The notes under the pieces were generated by a model, which saw only the letters and a list, made by a program, of their open reading frames with translations, did not search any database and was not told the DNA's origin. The position numbers and the translations under genes are program-made. A stretch of DNA of 64,000 bases, from contig CM073546.1 of NCBI GenBank assembly GCA_037074615.1, positions 10,347,501 through 10,411,500 on the forward strand. The letters run 5' to 3'. The stretch comes from Leucaena leucocephala. Lineage: Eukaryota; Streptophyta; Magnoliopsida; Fabales; Fabaceae. The stretch's first letter is position 1, and each line of letters begins with the position of its first letter. Positions 38,341 to 50,118 of the stretch are shown here, piece by piece.

Positions 38341-38899
38341 TTGTAAGTAGAGGTCAGGGCCAAAGCATTGATCCTATATTTTATATTTTAAATTTTATAT
38401 CTCCCTCATATGAGACTCTTTGGTGACAAAATTAGCTTCATTGAAGCACATTATGAGTTTAGTTTCATATAAATTAAGTTTCACCTCCATCAGATAAGCA
38501 TATCTTCATATATAGTTAAAAATACTTAACCTATGTCAAAGCAGAGCTGAACAACAAATTGAAAAATGAAGCATTAATAAAGTTTTCCCTAATGTGATAT
38601 GTTGATGATGGTTTGAGGATAGGAAATGGATGCTTCAATAGGATATTTTTCATTTTCTATTTATTCTAGGTTTCTTTCTGTTTTGAACAATAACCCATTA
38701 CTGTCCATATGTCACTCATTGATTGTTCTCTATGGAACTTACACACTTACATACATGATCTTAGCTTACCCATCCTGCCATCTCTGCTTACTAGTATTGC
38801 TTTACATGACTTGAATATGACTGTGTGCTGAACTATTAATTTGCATTGAGTGATTAGGCTACCTGCTATTTTGAAGCTAGATTTGATTGACTTTACAAA
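38341..38899. other. Unassigned stretch, no gene seen
   Basis: No domain recognised. It may belong to the 3' internal region of the Athila/Tat-like element that continues to 40743. Confidence 0.35.
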
Positions 38900-40743
38900 G
38901 TGATTGTGATATTTTCTACTTTAGTTATGTTGACAGTGAGGACACTATCAAGTTTAAGTGTGGGGGAAATATTTTGATTTTAATTCTGTAAAAAACTCTT
39001 CTATTAACCTAATCTTTTAGCAAAAAAAATTTGGTTGTTGACCTTAGTGTGTGTGATAAATTGCTAAAAGTTAGACCCCCACTTTAAACTGTGTTGATAA
39101 CTGGAAAGGTGTTAGCATAAAAAAATGTTTTGGGACTTTGACAATTATCACTTGGTAGTCTATGTGAAAATTGGTCATGACATATGTGCTTTTCAGTCGT
39201 GACCTGTAATGGAATTTTGGACTTAACATGCTCTTTGTGAACTATGGTAGTGACCTATGTACATAGTGGCCACGATAATAACTTTATTAATTTGAGTCAT
39301 GACAAGAGTACCTACCTAGTCGTGACTATTCCTTTCTATGTATTTGAGTCACGAAAGGTACATTCTGTGTCATGACAGGAAATATTTTAAAAATCCTGAG
39401 CATGAACCTTTATGACAAGTGGTTACGACCTTCACTATTTTCAGTCGTGACCTATGTTTGAAAAATGTCCAATGACCTTCTCTTTGCTTTTAGATTGCTA
39501 TATAGAAGGACTCCTTTTGGAATACTTAGATTCTTTCACAAATGATTCATTGTGCCCTTATTTAAAAACATTTTTAGCTCCTAGAAACCACTGCCTTCCT
39601 TGATTTTTTTGGAAAATCTTGGAAATTAAATTTGAAACACCTAAGCTGTTGCTATTAGATTTGGATTATCACATGGTTCTAAGTGATTAGTTTGAAACTT
39701 TTAAATCATCATTTAAAGGGTTTTCAGTTGTGATAAGTGTTTTAATGCCTAGTGAATAATGAACATTATTTGAGACTTTAGCTTATAAGAAATCTAGATC
39801 AAAACCTTTGTTGGAAGGATTCTAGACCTTAAAATTCTATATTGAGTGATTATTTAATTGGTTTATATCCTCTAGAACTTGTGTTGGCTTTCAGTTCAGA
39901 ATTACTTGCGCATTTATGAATTGCACATGATAGAGGCATTCTTTCTAAATCCTTTTATCCCAAACACAAGCCCACTACATATTATATCCTTAGTCACCCC
40001 CTTTTGAGCCCATCACTTTTTCTTTTCATCATTTTTATAGAAAGTTATATGTGCATAAACATCATTTTGAAATATTTTTTTTCATGTCAAAAATTCAATA
40101 TTATTATGTTATTGTGCTATAGTTCCATGAATAATGTGCCAAATAAAAGAAGAGAAAAGAAGCATATTGCACTGAAAAAAAAGAGTACAGAAAAAGGTGG
40201 AAGAAAAAGAAAGCAAAAAGAAAAGAGAATAGAAGATAAGAGGGCACAATTATCAACTCTTATTAGCACAATTACCACAGTTACATCCCTAGAGACATGA
40301 ATTCATGCTACATATTCATTGTTGAATGCATAGAGTACTTTATATTCTTCATATTATATTCCATGTGGCCCATCTCCATTATTTCAACCCTAAAAGGCCT
40401 CTTGATTCTTTGCATAAGTGTTATATAGTGCTGAGATTTAGAGCTATTACAAGCATATGGTAGGATGATTTCCAATTTGAATATGAGTGAAAGAACCCTA
40501 ACAATGAGAGGAAATAGAGAGCTAAACACTTCACCCTTTGAGAGGATTTATTACGCTCATATAGTTGAGGTTGATTCCACTTAGTAGTTGATTACTTGGC
40601 ATTACTCACATTATCATCTTTGTATTCCCAAAAGATGAACAATTATTTGTTTTTAGGGTACACTATAGATTATGTTGTTATCTTGAATTTAATAGTGATA
40701 TTCTAGGTGTGATTCATTTATTTGTCCAGGAGTACAAAGGTTC
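38900..40743 (+). mobile_element. 3' internal region of an Athila/Tat-like Ty3/gypsy element
   Basis: The segment carries an AAGTGTGGGGGAA polypurine phrase at 38956-38968, a CCCCCTTTTGAGCCCA phrase near 39995 typical of Athila/Tat 3' regions, and a Lys-rich A/G tract at 40140-40245. It runs up to 40743, where a copia element interrupts it. After the insertion the text resumes at 54335 with AAGTATGGGAGAAT and then an LTR. No pol domain is visible in this part. The cluster at 39172-39452 is described separately. Confidence 0.6.
39172..39452. repeat. Cluster of GTCRTGAC near-palindromes
   Basis: About ten variants of GGTCATGACC, CAGTCGTGACC and GAGTCACGA occur within 280 bp (for example 39172, 39194, 39294, 39318, 39367 and 39442). 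GTCATGAC is a perfect palindrome. The same motif recurs four times in this element's LTR at 54651-54748. Confidence 0.8.
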
Positions 40744-42563
40744 TGTTGGAAATCGTGCCCTAGGGGCCAATCATTGTCTTATAAACATTATTGATTTATG
40801 AATTTATTAATTGAGTTATCATATTATTTGCATGTTTACTGTGATGACCATCCTTGGATAATTCATGATCTTATCCTAAATGTCCCTGGTCGGTCATCTA
40901 TGCGGGCGGGAGCAAAGATGAAATAAGACTAGTATGACTTTGAAGGTGTATAGAGATATAAATTAAAGTTATAGGCACATGTAAGAGTACATGGTGTTAG
41001 ACCGACCCGCTATGAGAGAGTTGCATGGGTTACATGATGAGCTTCTCTAATATACAAACCATGTTACTATGCCCTTTGACCTGAAATCATTATGGATTCT
41101 TACATGACAAACGCTCAACTTTGACCTAGTCAAAAGTCACTTTTGACCGAGTGATGTGGAGGAATGTGAATGGTCAAGATGGAATTTGTCCCTCACATTC
41201 GTAGAGAGATATTATTGGGCCCCTCGATGAGTGAGTCTGAGAAATGTATGGCTATACTATAATGGAAAGGTAGTGCTATTTCTATAGTCAGACTACTCAG
41301 GGATTGAGAAAGTAATGGTCAGGAATAGGAGGATGAAATTATCCATGCCTCATCCATGACCAAAATATCGTGTGACAAAAGGGACATGATATGGTTATAT
41401 AAAAGGTTACATCATTTAACGATCCTCATATGATTTGGGTAGTCGTTATGTCTTGCTAGAGACCACTTGTGACTTGTGGGCTAGTATAGTAAATGGCCCA
41501 CTGCCAACTTCATATAGGCCTACAGGGTCACACACAAAATAGCCTAACATGAGCTATGATGTCCAGATTCATTGCATCTAAGACATGTCCAGATTCAATG
41601 AATGATCCAGGGTGGATGTATATATTTATTTATATTTATATTCATATATATATAAATTAGTATATATATATTATATATAAGAGATATATGAGATTTAATT
41701 TATAAGGATAAATTAAATCTCTATCATGTTTGAATTTAAAATTCAAATTGATAGGATATCTCATATAAGAGATATTTATGAGATTTAATTTATAAATCTC
41801 TATCACGTTTGAATTTAAAATTCAAATTGATAGGATATCTCATATAAGAGATATTTATAAGATTTAATTTATAAGGATAAATTAAATCTCTATCATGTTT
41901 GAATTTGAAATTCAAATTGATATGATATCTCAAATTTAATTTGAGAATAAATCAAATATAGTTCAGTCTTATCTTTATTTTAAGTTAAATAAATAGGTGA
42001 ATTAAATCTGTAGGACAGATTTAATATAAATATTACTTATTTAATTAGTTTCTTATCAAATTATACAATATATGATATTGTATTAATTTTGGAATTAATA
42101 TAAGATTAACTCCAAAATTCAATTCGGTAGAGAAAAACGCATAGCATCCTATAGATCTGATTTTAGGAGCTACGTTTTAAAATATACAGAACACAGAAAG
42201 GCCGATGGGGAATGTGCAAAAGGTTTACAGATAAAAAACTGCCGAAATAGAGACGGAGGGGATGAATTCTTGAGAAAGCCCTGGAAGGACAGGAGACGCT
42301 AGCACGTCATTCGTGATTGTAACGTTGTTCGTGTGGATACCAGTAGAGAAAGCTGACCTGATTCGTCTACTTCTTGTGATCAGAAAGGGAGCACGAGCCG
42401 CAGAGAGAAACTGTGAACGTCGTGACCCGAAGCTGTGGAAGTCGCTGAGCAACACTGAGGGTAATGCTTCTTCCCACTTGACTTTAACACATACGATAGA
42501 TTCTGGCAAGGAATGGAAAAATTTTTAAGTTAATTTTTGTTGCGTGTCTTCTAATTCTTTACA
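40744..42563 (+). repeat. 5' LTR of the copia element
   Basis: The 1,820-bp LTR runs from TGTTGGAAATCGTGCCC to CTTTACA. It contains three 91-bp-type units (41690-41940; the middle one is shortened), a (TA)n run near 41645-41680 and a more GC-rich terminal part from 42170 on. About 45 bp present in the other copies (52300-52345) are missing near 41155. Confidence 0.92.
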
Positions 42564-42564
42564 G

Positions 42565-42577
42565 TGGTATCAGAGCC
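42565..42577 (+). other. Primer binding site for initiator tRNA-Met
   Basis: TGGTATCAGAGCC, one base after the 5' LTR, is complementary to the 3' end of plant initiator tRNA-Met, the primer used by most plant copia elements to start minus-strand DNA synthesis. Confidence 0.93.
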
Positions 42578-43777
42578 ATGCCATTTTGTGTTTAAGTTAG
42601 GTATGATTGTTGATTCATTTGATATGTGTTAGTCGTAGTCGATCATATAATATGCGTTTTATGTGTGACATATAAGGGATCCGTGTTATGTATGACATAA
42701 AAGGAATCTAAAAGGGAATTGAAATCGGTGGTGATACGTTTTGATTTGATCAATTAACATAGATGGGGTCTAAGAAAAATGAATTTAGATTCGTGATTAT
42801 TTATGAAACAAATTTTTTTCCCGGGGTGCTGCCCCTAGACCCCGCCCGCTAACCGGCTAACGGGACCATTGCCCACTAACCGGCTAGTAGGACCACCATG
42901 GCTACCTGTTCGTAGTGCAACATAACCGTAACATATACTATTTTGTGAATGTTTTAATTTTGAAACATTAATTACCGTTCAATTAAATTTGAATGTTGAT
43001 TCTTGAATGCTTGGGTATGGTGAACAATATGACTCTAGATTGTAAGTGTTGTAATTTTTAAATATGGCCTGTGTGTCGTGCCTTCCTTTATATACTCTCA
43101 ATGTACCTTTTCTTCTCATCTCACTCCCCTCGAATGTTAAAAGAGGTTTCTATATGTAATTTCCCTCTTCTTTCTAGAGAGCTCCTCTCATTGGCTTGAG
43201 GAGACTTAGGATAGGTGAACCATATTATATCACATTTAAATTATGCATCTTATGATTATATCAGAAACATGCATATTACTTGTATGAGATAACAATTGAG
43301 AAACATGTATTCTTATAAACCAGATAGTTAAATTAAGCCCTCTAAATGAAATCTTAAGTCATAATGCCGTCAATTTATGAACACTTGTCAAAACCTCGAT
43401 CGCTCAATTGTGGACTCCACCAAAGTGGGTGCTTTTGAGTTATCTTGGGGAGATAAGCAAGAGTAATGGTGCTACTCTCACATGTTTATTATTGTTTAAC
43501 TTAATTGAGATTAATAAAACGGTTTTGGGTCTCAAGGTATTAGATGGGATTAAAAACATGACATATCATATGATGATAGGATCCCATGAACATCTAAGAG
43601 TTACATTTGATGTAATTGGTAAAAGTGTTACCTACCTAAATAACTTAATTTAAGCATCCTGCCAAAGCGAACTTAAGTTTGAGCCAAATATGGATCTTAG
43701 CCCACTAACTATTGCATTGAGGGTTATTTATTTAGTGGGAGATTGGTAATTAAATTGCATATTTTAATTGTAGAATC
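42578..43777 (+). other. Copia leader between primer site and gag
   Basis: This is 1.2 kb of untranslated leader. A GC-rich island at 42838-42900 contains two near-copies of CTAACCGGCTARYRGGACC. A GTGGGAGATTGG phrase at about 43734-43746 resembles the element's own polypurine tract, and ATTTTAATTGTAG just before the gag start codon looks like a splice acceptor. An 81-codon frame at 43408-43653 has no recognisable similarity and is probably chance. Confidence 0.6.
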
Positions 43778-44782
43778 ATGACGACTAGTAATACTGCTAC
43801 ATTATCACTGCAATTTGTCCTTGAGAAGGACAAACTCAATGGGACAAACTTTCTTGACTGGTTTAGGAACTTGAGAATTGTTCTCAAGCAGGAAAGAAAG
43901 GCTCATGTCCTAGATCAACCTATTCCTGAGGAGCCAGTGGCCAATGCTCCTAGAGCTCAGAAAGATGCTTACATGAAGCATAAGGAAGACTTTGTCGATG
44001 TGCGATGCTAGATGCTAGCCACCATGGTTCTGGAGCTCCAAAGAGATCTAGAACACATGGAGGCTTATGAGATAATTGTGTATCTCAAGGAAATGTTCCA
44101 GCAACAGGCAAGGCAAGAGAGGTATGAGACCACTAAAGCCTTACATTCTTGCAAGATGGCTGAAGGTGCATCAGTCAGTACTCATGTCTTAAAGATAAAA
44201 GGGTACATTGATCACCTTGAGAGGCTTGGATTTCCCATAAGCCAGGAGTTAGCTACGGATTTGACCTTGAACTCACTCCCAGAAAGTTATGACCAGTTTG
44301 TCATAAACTACAACATGAACAACATGGAGAAATCTATTTCTGAACTACATGGGATGCTTAAAACTGCTGAGCCGAATCTTAATAAGAAGCCCAGTACTGT
44401 TTTGATGGTTCAGAAAGGAAAGGGTATGAAAAAGAAAGGTAAAGGCAACGGGAAGGGTCATGACTTATCAGGTAAGACCAAAGAGTCAGGCAAGCCCGAA
44501 ACCAACCCTGCACCAAAGAAGGCAAAGCCTCCAAAGGAAGGAGTCTGCTTCTTCTGCAATGAACCTGGTCATTGGAAGAGGAATTGCAAACTCTACCTCG
44601 AAGATCTAAAAAAGAACAAGAAGGATAATGGGGCTATCACTTCGGGTATTTATGTTATAGACATTCATCTTTCTACTTTCACCTCATGGGTATTAGATAC
44701 TACATGTGGTTCTCACATTTGTACAAATGTGCAGGAACTAAAGGACAGTAGGAAGCTGAAAAAGGGTGAGGTTGACCTATGA
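43778..44782 (+). pseudogene. Copia gag (with N-terminal part of protease), interrupted by stops
   Basis: The frame starts MTTSNTATLSLQF with the gag domain (KLNGTNFLDWFRNLRIVL). It has one in-frame TAG at 44009-44011 and continues without frameshift through the capsid region (QQQARQERYETTKALHS, SLPESYDQFV). A Lys/Gly-rich linker follows, then an intact zinc knuckle CFFCNEPGHWKRNC at 44546-44587. The protease start follows as WVLDTTCGSHICTN; its active site should read D-T-G but is D-T-T (44696-44704), so the protease would be inactive. The frame stops at 44780-44782 where the family has Arg (probable CGA to TGA). Gag would form the particle around the element RNA. Confidence 0.9.
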
Positions 44783-46056
44783 GTTGGAAACAGAGCAAGG
44801 GTCGCTGTGTTAGCTGTAGGTACTTATGAATTAGTTTTGTCCACTGGGCTTTTGTTAGTTTTGAACAATTGCTATTATGTTCCTGCTTTAAGTAGTAACA
44901 TTGTTTCACTTTCTTATTTGGATAAGGAAGGTTTCACTTCCATTATTGGGAATAGTAGATGTTCTATTTATCGTAATGATGTTTTCTATGCTCATGGTGA
45001 TTTACATGTTGATCATTACATATTAAATTTGGAACAACCCAATCATGGAAATATCTATAACATAACTGCCAAAAGGGTCAAACCAAACAATTTGAATCCC
45101 ACACACCTCTAGCACTGTCGTCTGGGCCACATAAATGAGAAACACATTTCCAAACTCCATCAAGATGAATTTCTAAACTCATTTGATTTTGAATCATATG
45201 ACACTTACAAGTCTTGCTTGTTAGGAAAGATGACAAAGTCACCTTTCACTGGGCACAGTGAGAGGGCCATTAATTTATTGGGCCTCATACATACAGATGT
45301 GTGTGGACCGATGAATATAAATGCCAGAGGAGGTTATTCGTACTTCATAACATTCATAGATAATTTCAGCAGATATGGTATATCTATCTGATAAAACATA
45401 AATCTGAATCTTTTGAAAAGTTCAAAATATTTCAAAATGAAGTATAAAACCAGCTTGGCAAAATAATTAAAGCCCTTTGATCTGATCGGGGTGGTGAATA
45501 TTTGAGCCAAGAGTTCATAGATCATCTTAGGAGTTGTGGGATAGTCTCACAATTGACTCCTCCAGGGACACCATAATGGAATGACATTTCTGAACGGAGG
45601 AATTGAACACTATTAGATATGGTTCGATCCATGATGAGTCGAACATATCTTCCGCCCTCCTTTTGGGGCCATGCCCTAGAGACAACTACGTTCACACTCA
45701 ATCGTGTTACATCTAAGGCAATTGAAAAGACTCCATATGAGATATGGACAGGGAGGATGCCTAGTTTGTCTTTCCTCAAGATTTGGGGATACAAGGTCTA
45801 TGTTAAGCAACAAGCCTCAGACAAATTAGCGCACAAATCCTCAGAAATGGTATCTTTCTCGAACGAGAATTTATCTCTAAAAGAACCAGTGGGAGTAAGG
45901 TACACCTCAAAGAATTTTGAGAGCCACAAGACACCACAGAACTGCAGATGGAAAACAGAGAAGACTCATAACAAGTTGTCGAGACTCCTCAAGTCACGCA
46001 AGGTCCACGGAAATCTAATAGGACACGACTTTAGCCTCAGAGATATGGATTTTTGA
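44783..46056 (+). pseudogene. Copia pol, part 1: protease end, GAG-pre-integrase and integrase
   Basis: The same frame continues through NCYYVPALSSNIVSLS (protease end). It stops at 45110-45112 where THLWHCRLGHI is expected (TGG to TAG), resumes as HCRLGHINEKHISKLH (GAG-pre-integrase) and enters the integrase with HTDVCGPMN (first catalytic Asp). A frameshift lies near 45375-45395. SDRGGEYLSQEF (second Asp) and ISERRN (catalytic Glu) are still visible, with in-frame stops at 45445, 45478, 45574 and 45604. The piece from 45619 (MVRSMMSRTYLPPSFWGHAL) is open to 46056. About 50 residues normally following HKSSE are deleted near 45845. Integrase would join the DNA copy to the genome. Confidence 0.88.
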
Positions 46057-47675
46057 TTTCTGATGGTCGTGATATGTTGCTCATTAAGCATAATGAGCAG
46101 ACTACCTATCGAGAAGCTATAGTGGGACCAAACTCTAAAAAATGGCTTAATGTTATGAAGTCTGAGATGCAATCCATGTACGATAATAAGGTTTGGACCT
46201 TAGTCGACCCGCCTGAAGGTGTTAAAACTATTGGGTGTAAGTGGGTTTTTAAGGAGAAAACTGACATGGATGGTAATGTAATGTCTTCAAGGCACGACTG
46301 ATTGCAAAAGGATTTACTCAAACTCATGGTGTAGACTATGATGAGACCTTTTCCCTAGTTGCAATGGCCAAATCAATCGAATTCCTCTTTGCTATAGTAG
46401 CATATTATGACTATGAAATATGGCAGATAGATGTCAAGACAACCTTCCTTAATGGAAAGCTCCTTGAGGATGTGTACATGACACAACCTGAAGGGTTTGT
46501 GCGTTCCAAGGACTCTGGTAAAGTGTGCAAGCTTTAAAGGTCCATTTATGGACTGAAGCAAGCCTCTCAGAGTTGGAATCATCGTTTTGATGAAGTAGTC
46601 AAAGAGTTTGGATTTCTTCAAAACATTGATGAACCTTGTGTGTACAAGAAGGTTAGTGGGAGCACAGTTGTGTTTTTGGTACTCTATGTCGATGACATCC
46701 TACTTATTGGGAATGACATTCCTACCTTGTAGATTGTCAAGTCTTGGTTAGCAAAGTCTTTCTCGATGAAAGATATGGGTGAAGCCACCTACATCCTAGG
46801 AATCAGGATCTATAGAGATAGATGTAAAAGACTTCTATGACTCAGTCAGAGTACATACATAGACAAAATACTGCATAGGTTTAGTATGCACGAATCAAAG
46901 AGGGGTTTCATACCCATGTCTCATGGTAGTCACCTCAGCAAAGATCTGTGTCTTAGTACATCTGATCAGCGAGGTCGCATGAGTAAAGTTCTATATGCCT
47001 CGGCCATAGGATCTATCATGTACGCCATCTTATGTACTCGACCAGATGTCTCGTTTGGCTTAAGTATGACTAGCAGATATCAACAGGACCCTGGTGAGGG
47101 CCATTGGATTGCTGTCAAGAATATCTTTAAGTACTTAAGAAGGACTAAGGACCTATTCTTGGTCTGTGGTGGATTGGATGATGAACTCTGTGTAACTAGT
47201 TACACAGATGCAAGTTTCCAAACTAACAAGGATGACCAAAAATTGTAGTCTGAATATATATTCCTCCTCAATAATGGAGCATTAAGCTGGAAGAGCTCTA
47301 AGCAGGGCACTGTAGCAGATTCTGCAACGGAAGCTGAGTATGTAGCAGCATCTGATACAGCTAAGGAAGCCGTTTGGATCAGGAAGTTCATCATGAAACT
47401 AGGGGTAATACCTACTATCTCAGATCCAATAACTTTGCTCTGTGACAATAGCGATGCCATTATACAGGCCAAAGAGCCTAGGTCACTTCAAAGGACAGCA
47501 TATACTCAGGCGATTTCATCTCATCAAAGAAATCAATGATAGAGGTGATATAAAAATATGCAAAGTAGTAGGGGAACATAATGTTGTTGATCCCCTAACA
47601 AAGCCGCTTGTGCAGGCAAAGCATGAGCGTCATGTTAGGTCAATGGGAATTAGTCAAATTAATGATTATACCTAG
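46053..47675 (+). pseudogene. Copia pol, part 2: reverse transcriptase and RNase H
   Basis: The RT begins LISDGRDMLLIKHNEQ after a frameshift near 46050. It carries WTLVDPPEGVKTIGCKWVF, another frameshift near 46285, ARLIAKGFTQTHGVDYDETF, the catalytic YVDD box at 46685-46696, and YASAIGSIMYAILCTRPDVSF. RNase H shows YTDASFQTNKDD, DSATEAEYVAASDTAKEAVW and LCDNSDAI. A frameshift near 47500 leads to HILRRFHLIKEI...VDPLTKPLVQAKH and the final TAG at 47673-47675. In-frame stops at 46535, 46730 and 47246 each sit where the family has Gln, fitting C-to-T changes. The gene is dead, although all catalytic motifs are recognisable. Confidence 0.9.
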
Positions 47676-47689
47676 TACAAGTGGGAGGT
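47676..47689 (+). other. Polypurine tract of the copia element
   Basis: AAGTGGGAGGT lies immediately before the 3' LTR start; it is the plus-strand primer site in reverse transcription. Confidence 0.85.
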
Positions 47690-47870
47690 TGTTGGAAATT
47701 GTGCCCTAGGGGCCAATCATTATCTTATGAACATTATTGATTTATGAATTTATTAATTGTGTTACCATATTATTTCCATGTTTACTGTGATGACTGTCAT
47801 ATCCCCAATTTTTTTGACCTGATGTACCTGTACAGTTTATCTGCAATGGATATAAGATTCTTGGAATAAA

Positions 47871-48735
47871 TTGTATCAGATTGTGAAAGGAAAGGGAAGG
47901 ATTAATAAACTGTATAAGATTCTTGGAATGAACACTACTCTTAGATTTAGTACACCCTACCATCCTCAGACAGATAGTCAATCTGAGAGAACAATCCAGA
48001 CGCTCGAGGATATGTTGAGAGCTTGTGTCTTGGATTTCAAAGGAAGTTGGGATGTCCATCTACCGTTGATAGAGTTTGCCTATAACAATAGTTATCAAGC
48101 TAGCATTCAGATGGCTCCATTTGAAGCGCTGTATGGACAAAAGTGTAGATCTCCCTTATGCTGGGTGGAGTTGAGTGAAAGGAGGATGTTTGGTCCTGAT
48201 ATAGTAGACCAGACAGTAGTACAGATTGATAAGATCAGAAAAAGGCTATTAACAGCTCAAAGCAGACAGAAGAGTTATGCTGATGTTAGAAGGAAGCCGT
48301 TGGAGTTTAAAGAAGGAGAGCATGTATTCCTTAAGTTGACTCCAATGACAGGAGCTAGACGATCGATCAAAGTGAAGAAGCTGCACCCTAGATACATTGG
48401 GCCATTTCAGATCCTCTCAAGAGTAGGATCAGTGGCTTACAAATTAGCTCTTCCTCCACATCTCAGCAAGATTCATGATGTGTTCCATGTTTCCCAATTA
48501 AAGAAGTATGTTTCAGATCTATCACATGTGATTGAGCAGGATGATATTGCATTGCGAGATGACCTGACTTATGAAGTTGGACCAGTATAGATTATAGATA
48601 TAAAGGTCAAGCAGTTGTGAAATAAGCATATCCCTCTAGTTAAGGTGGTATGGAAGGGATTAACGGAGAATGAAGCTACTTGGGAAGCAGAGGAAAGGAT
48701 GAGAGAGATATACCTTGAACTATTTTCTTAATGTA
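47871..48735 (+). pseudogene. Chromovirus integrase C-terminal half with chromodomain remnant
   Basis: An open frame of 239 codons (47871-48590) has its first 12 or so codons derived from LTR DNA; the first Met codon is at 47928. It covers STPYHPQTDSQSERT-like text (the last catalytic residue, Glu, is present; both Asp are absent), the FKGSWDVHLPLIEFAYNNSY segment, the GPF module (HPRYIGPFQILSRVG) and HDVFHVSQLKKYV. After a stop at 48588 the chromodomain continues with one more internal stop (VVWKGLTENEATWE, ending LELFS). In intact chromoviruses the chromodomain steers integration to heterochromatin. Without the core this piece cannot integrate DNA. The homologue at 55836-56630 is more damaged. 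Confidence 0.88.
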
Positions 48736-48762
48736 TATGTAATGTAAATTTCAAGGACGAAA

Positions 48763-48784
48763 TTTATTTTAAGGGGGAGAGAAA
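48763..48784 (+). other. Polypurine tract of the chromovirus
   Basis: TTTTAAGGGGGAGAGAAA lies directly before the 3' LTR start at 48785. The element at 56689 has the same tract. Confidence 0.88.
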
Positions 48785-50082
48785 TGTCATATCCCCAATT
48801 TTTTTGACCTGATGTACCTGTACAGTTTATCTGCAATGGATATAAGATTCTTGGAATAAACTGTATCAGATTGTGAAAGGAAAGGGAATGATTAATGACT
48901 AAGGAAAGAATAGGGACCAAAATAAAAATTTAAAAGTTTCAAGGTGAAAGTGAAAGTAGAAGAAAAATGAGGGACCTAAATGCAATTAATGAAAAGTTCA
49001 GGGACTAAAGTGCAATTATTCAAAAGTTAAGGGACCTAAATGTAAATATGGAAAAGTTGAGCCAAAACAGGCCAAAAATGCCCAGAATCAGATCAGACCC
49101 AAATTTTACCAGTAGATAGACAAAAATATTCCGGTCATTTTAACGCAACACAGAATTTTGATTTGAGGTCCCGATTAATTGATATAAATTTCTGAAGTCA
49201 GAAGGAATTATTACAGTATTTTTCAGATCTCATAATCAGATGAGACCTTATAGAAAATTCACATATTTAATATGTGAATTTATAAAATTGAGAGAGTCAG
49301 AAAAGGAATCCTGTAGAAATCATACGAGATTTTTCAGTGAAATAAAATACCCGATAAATAGGATCGGGAGAGTTGTAAGGTGAATTGGGCCATAAAGGCA
49401 ATACAGGCAATAAGCCCATAATAATGCCCAAATGGCGCCATCATAAGCCCATTAAGGTGACTGGACAGTTATGTGGGCCAGAGACCAGAGCAGTCCAGGA
49501 AAAATGCAAAATTACGAAAATGCCCCTGGATGCCCATACTGTACCAGTAGTGAATAGAGGTCATGTTGGTCATTTTAGACAGGCTAAAAACGTGTCATAT
49601 AGTATAAAGAGGATTATTTAGAGCCCATATACACCATGAGCCAGTATAAAGAGGGGTGAAATGACGATTTTGCCCTTAGGGTTAGTACAGTGTAGGAAAG
49701 GATACCAAGGGTATTTTGGTCATTTCTCAAGGAATGGATGGCAAATAAATACTCAGTATAATATTTTCAATGATATGAGAAGCCTAGATATTAATTTCTA
49801 GGATAGAATACATATCTTGGTATATTATAAGAAAATTAGGAACAGAACACAGTCCGATTGTTATGAAACCGCACTGATCGGTACCGGATTGGATTGGAAT
49901 TTCTCCAGAAGGTTCTTTGCATGGGCAGCACTCCACCTAACCCTCTTAGGTGTCCCATGAGCTATCCCACATGATGTAATAATTATTCTTTTTAGAAAAA
50001 GTAAAATCCAAGATTAAATGTGAGCCTTTAGATCAAATAGTAACCAAATCAATCTTGGCCATCCATTTCAACCCAAATTTCT

Positions 50083-50091
50083 CTATAAATA
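50083..50091 (+). promoter_or_regulatory. TATA box of the Tekay-like LTR
   Basis: CTATAAATA sits about 1,300 bp into the LTR and 28 bp before the first downstream ATG (50119). The same box at the same place in other copies (8277 minus, 12536, 27857, 29945, 35868 minus, 57989, 62341) argues that it marks the element's promoter. Confidence 0.65.
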
Positions 50092-50118
50092 CCCCCTATT
50101 CAGAACACTTCGGAATGC

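Noticed and set aside
40004..40300. 98-codon Lys/Arg-rich frame as a nuclear protein
   Set aside because: The basic stretch comes from an A/G-rich tract typical of Athila/Tat-like 3' regions; no start context or domain.
42313..42528. Plus-strand frame in the 5' LTR end
   Set aside because: Overlaps LTR and shows no domain; shadow of a low-stop region.
43408..43653. 81-codon frame in the copia leader
   Set aside because: No similarity recognised, not in the gag frame, and no second copy in the window to test conservation.
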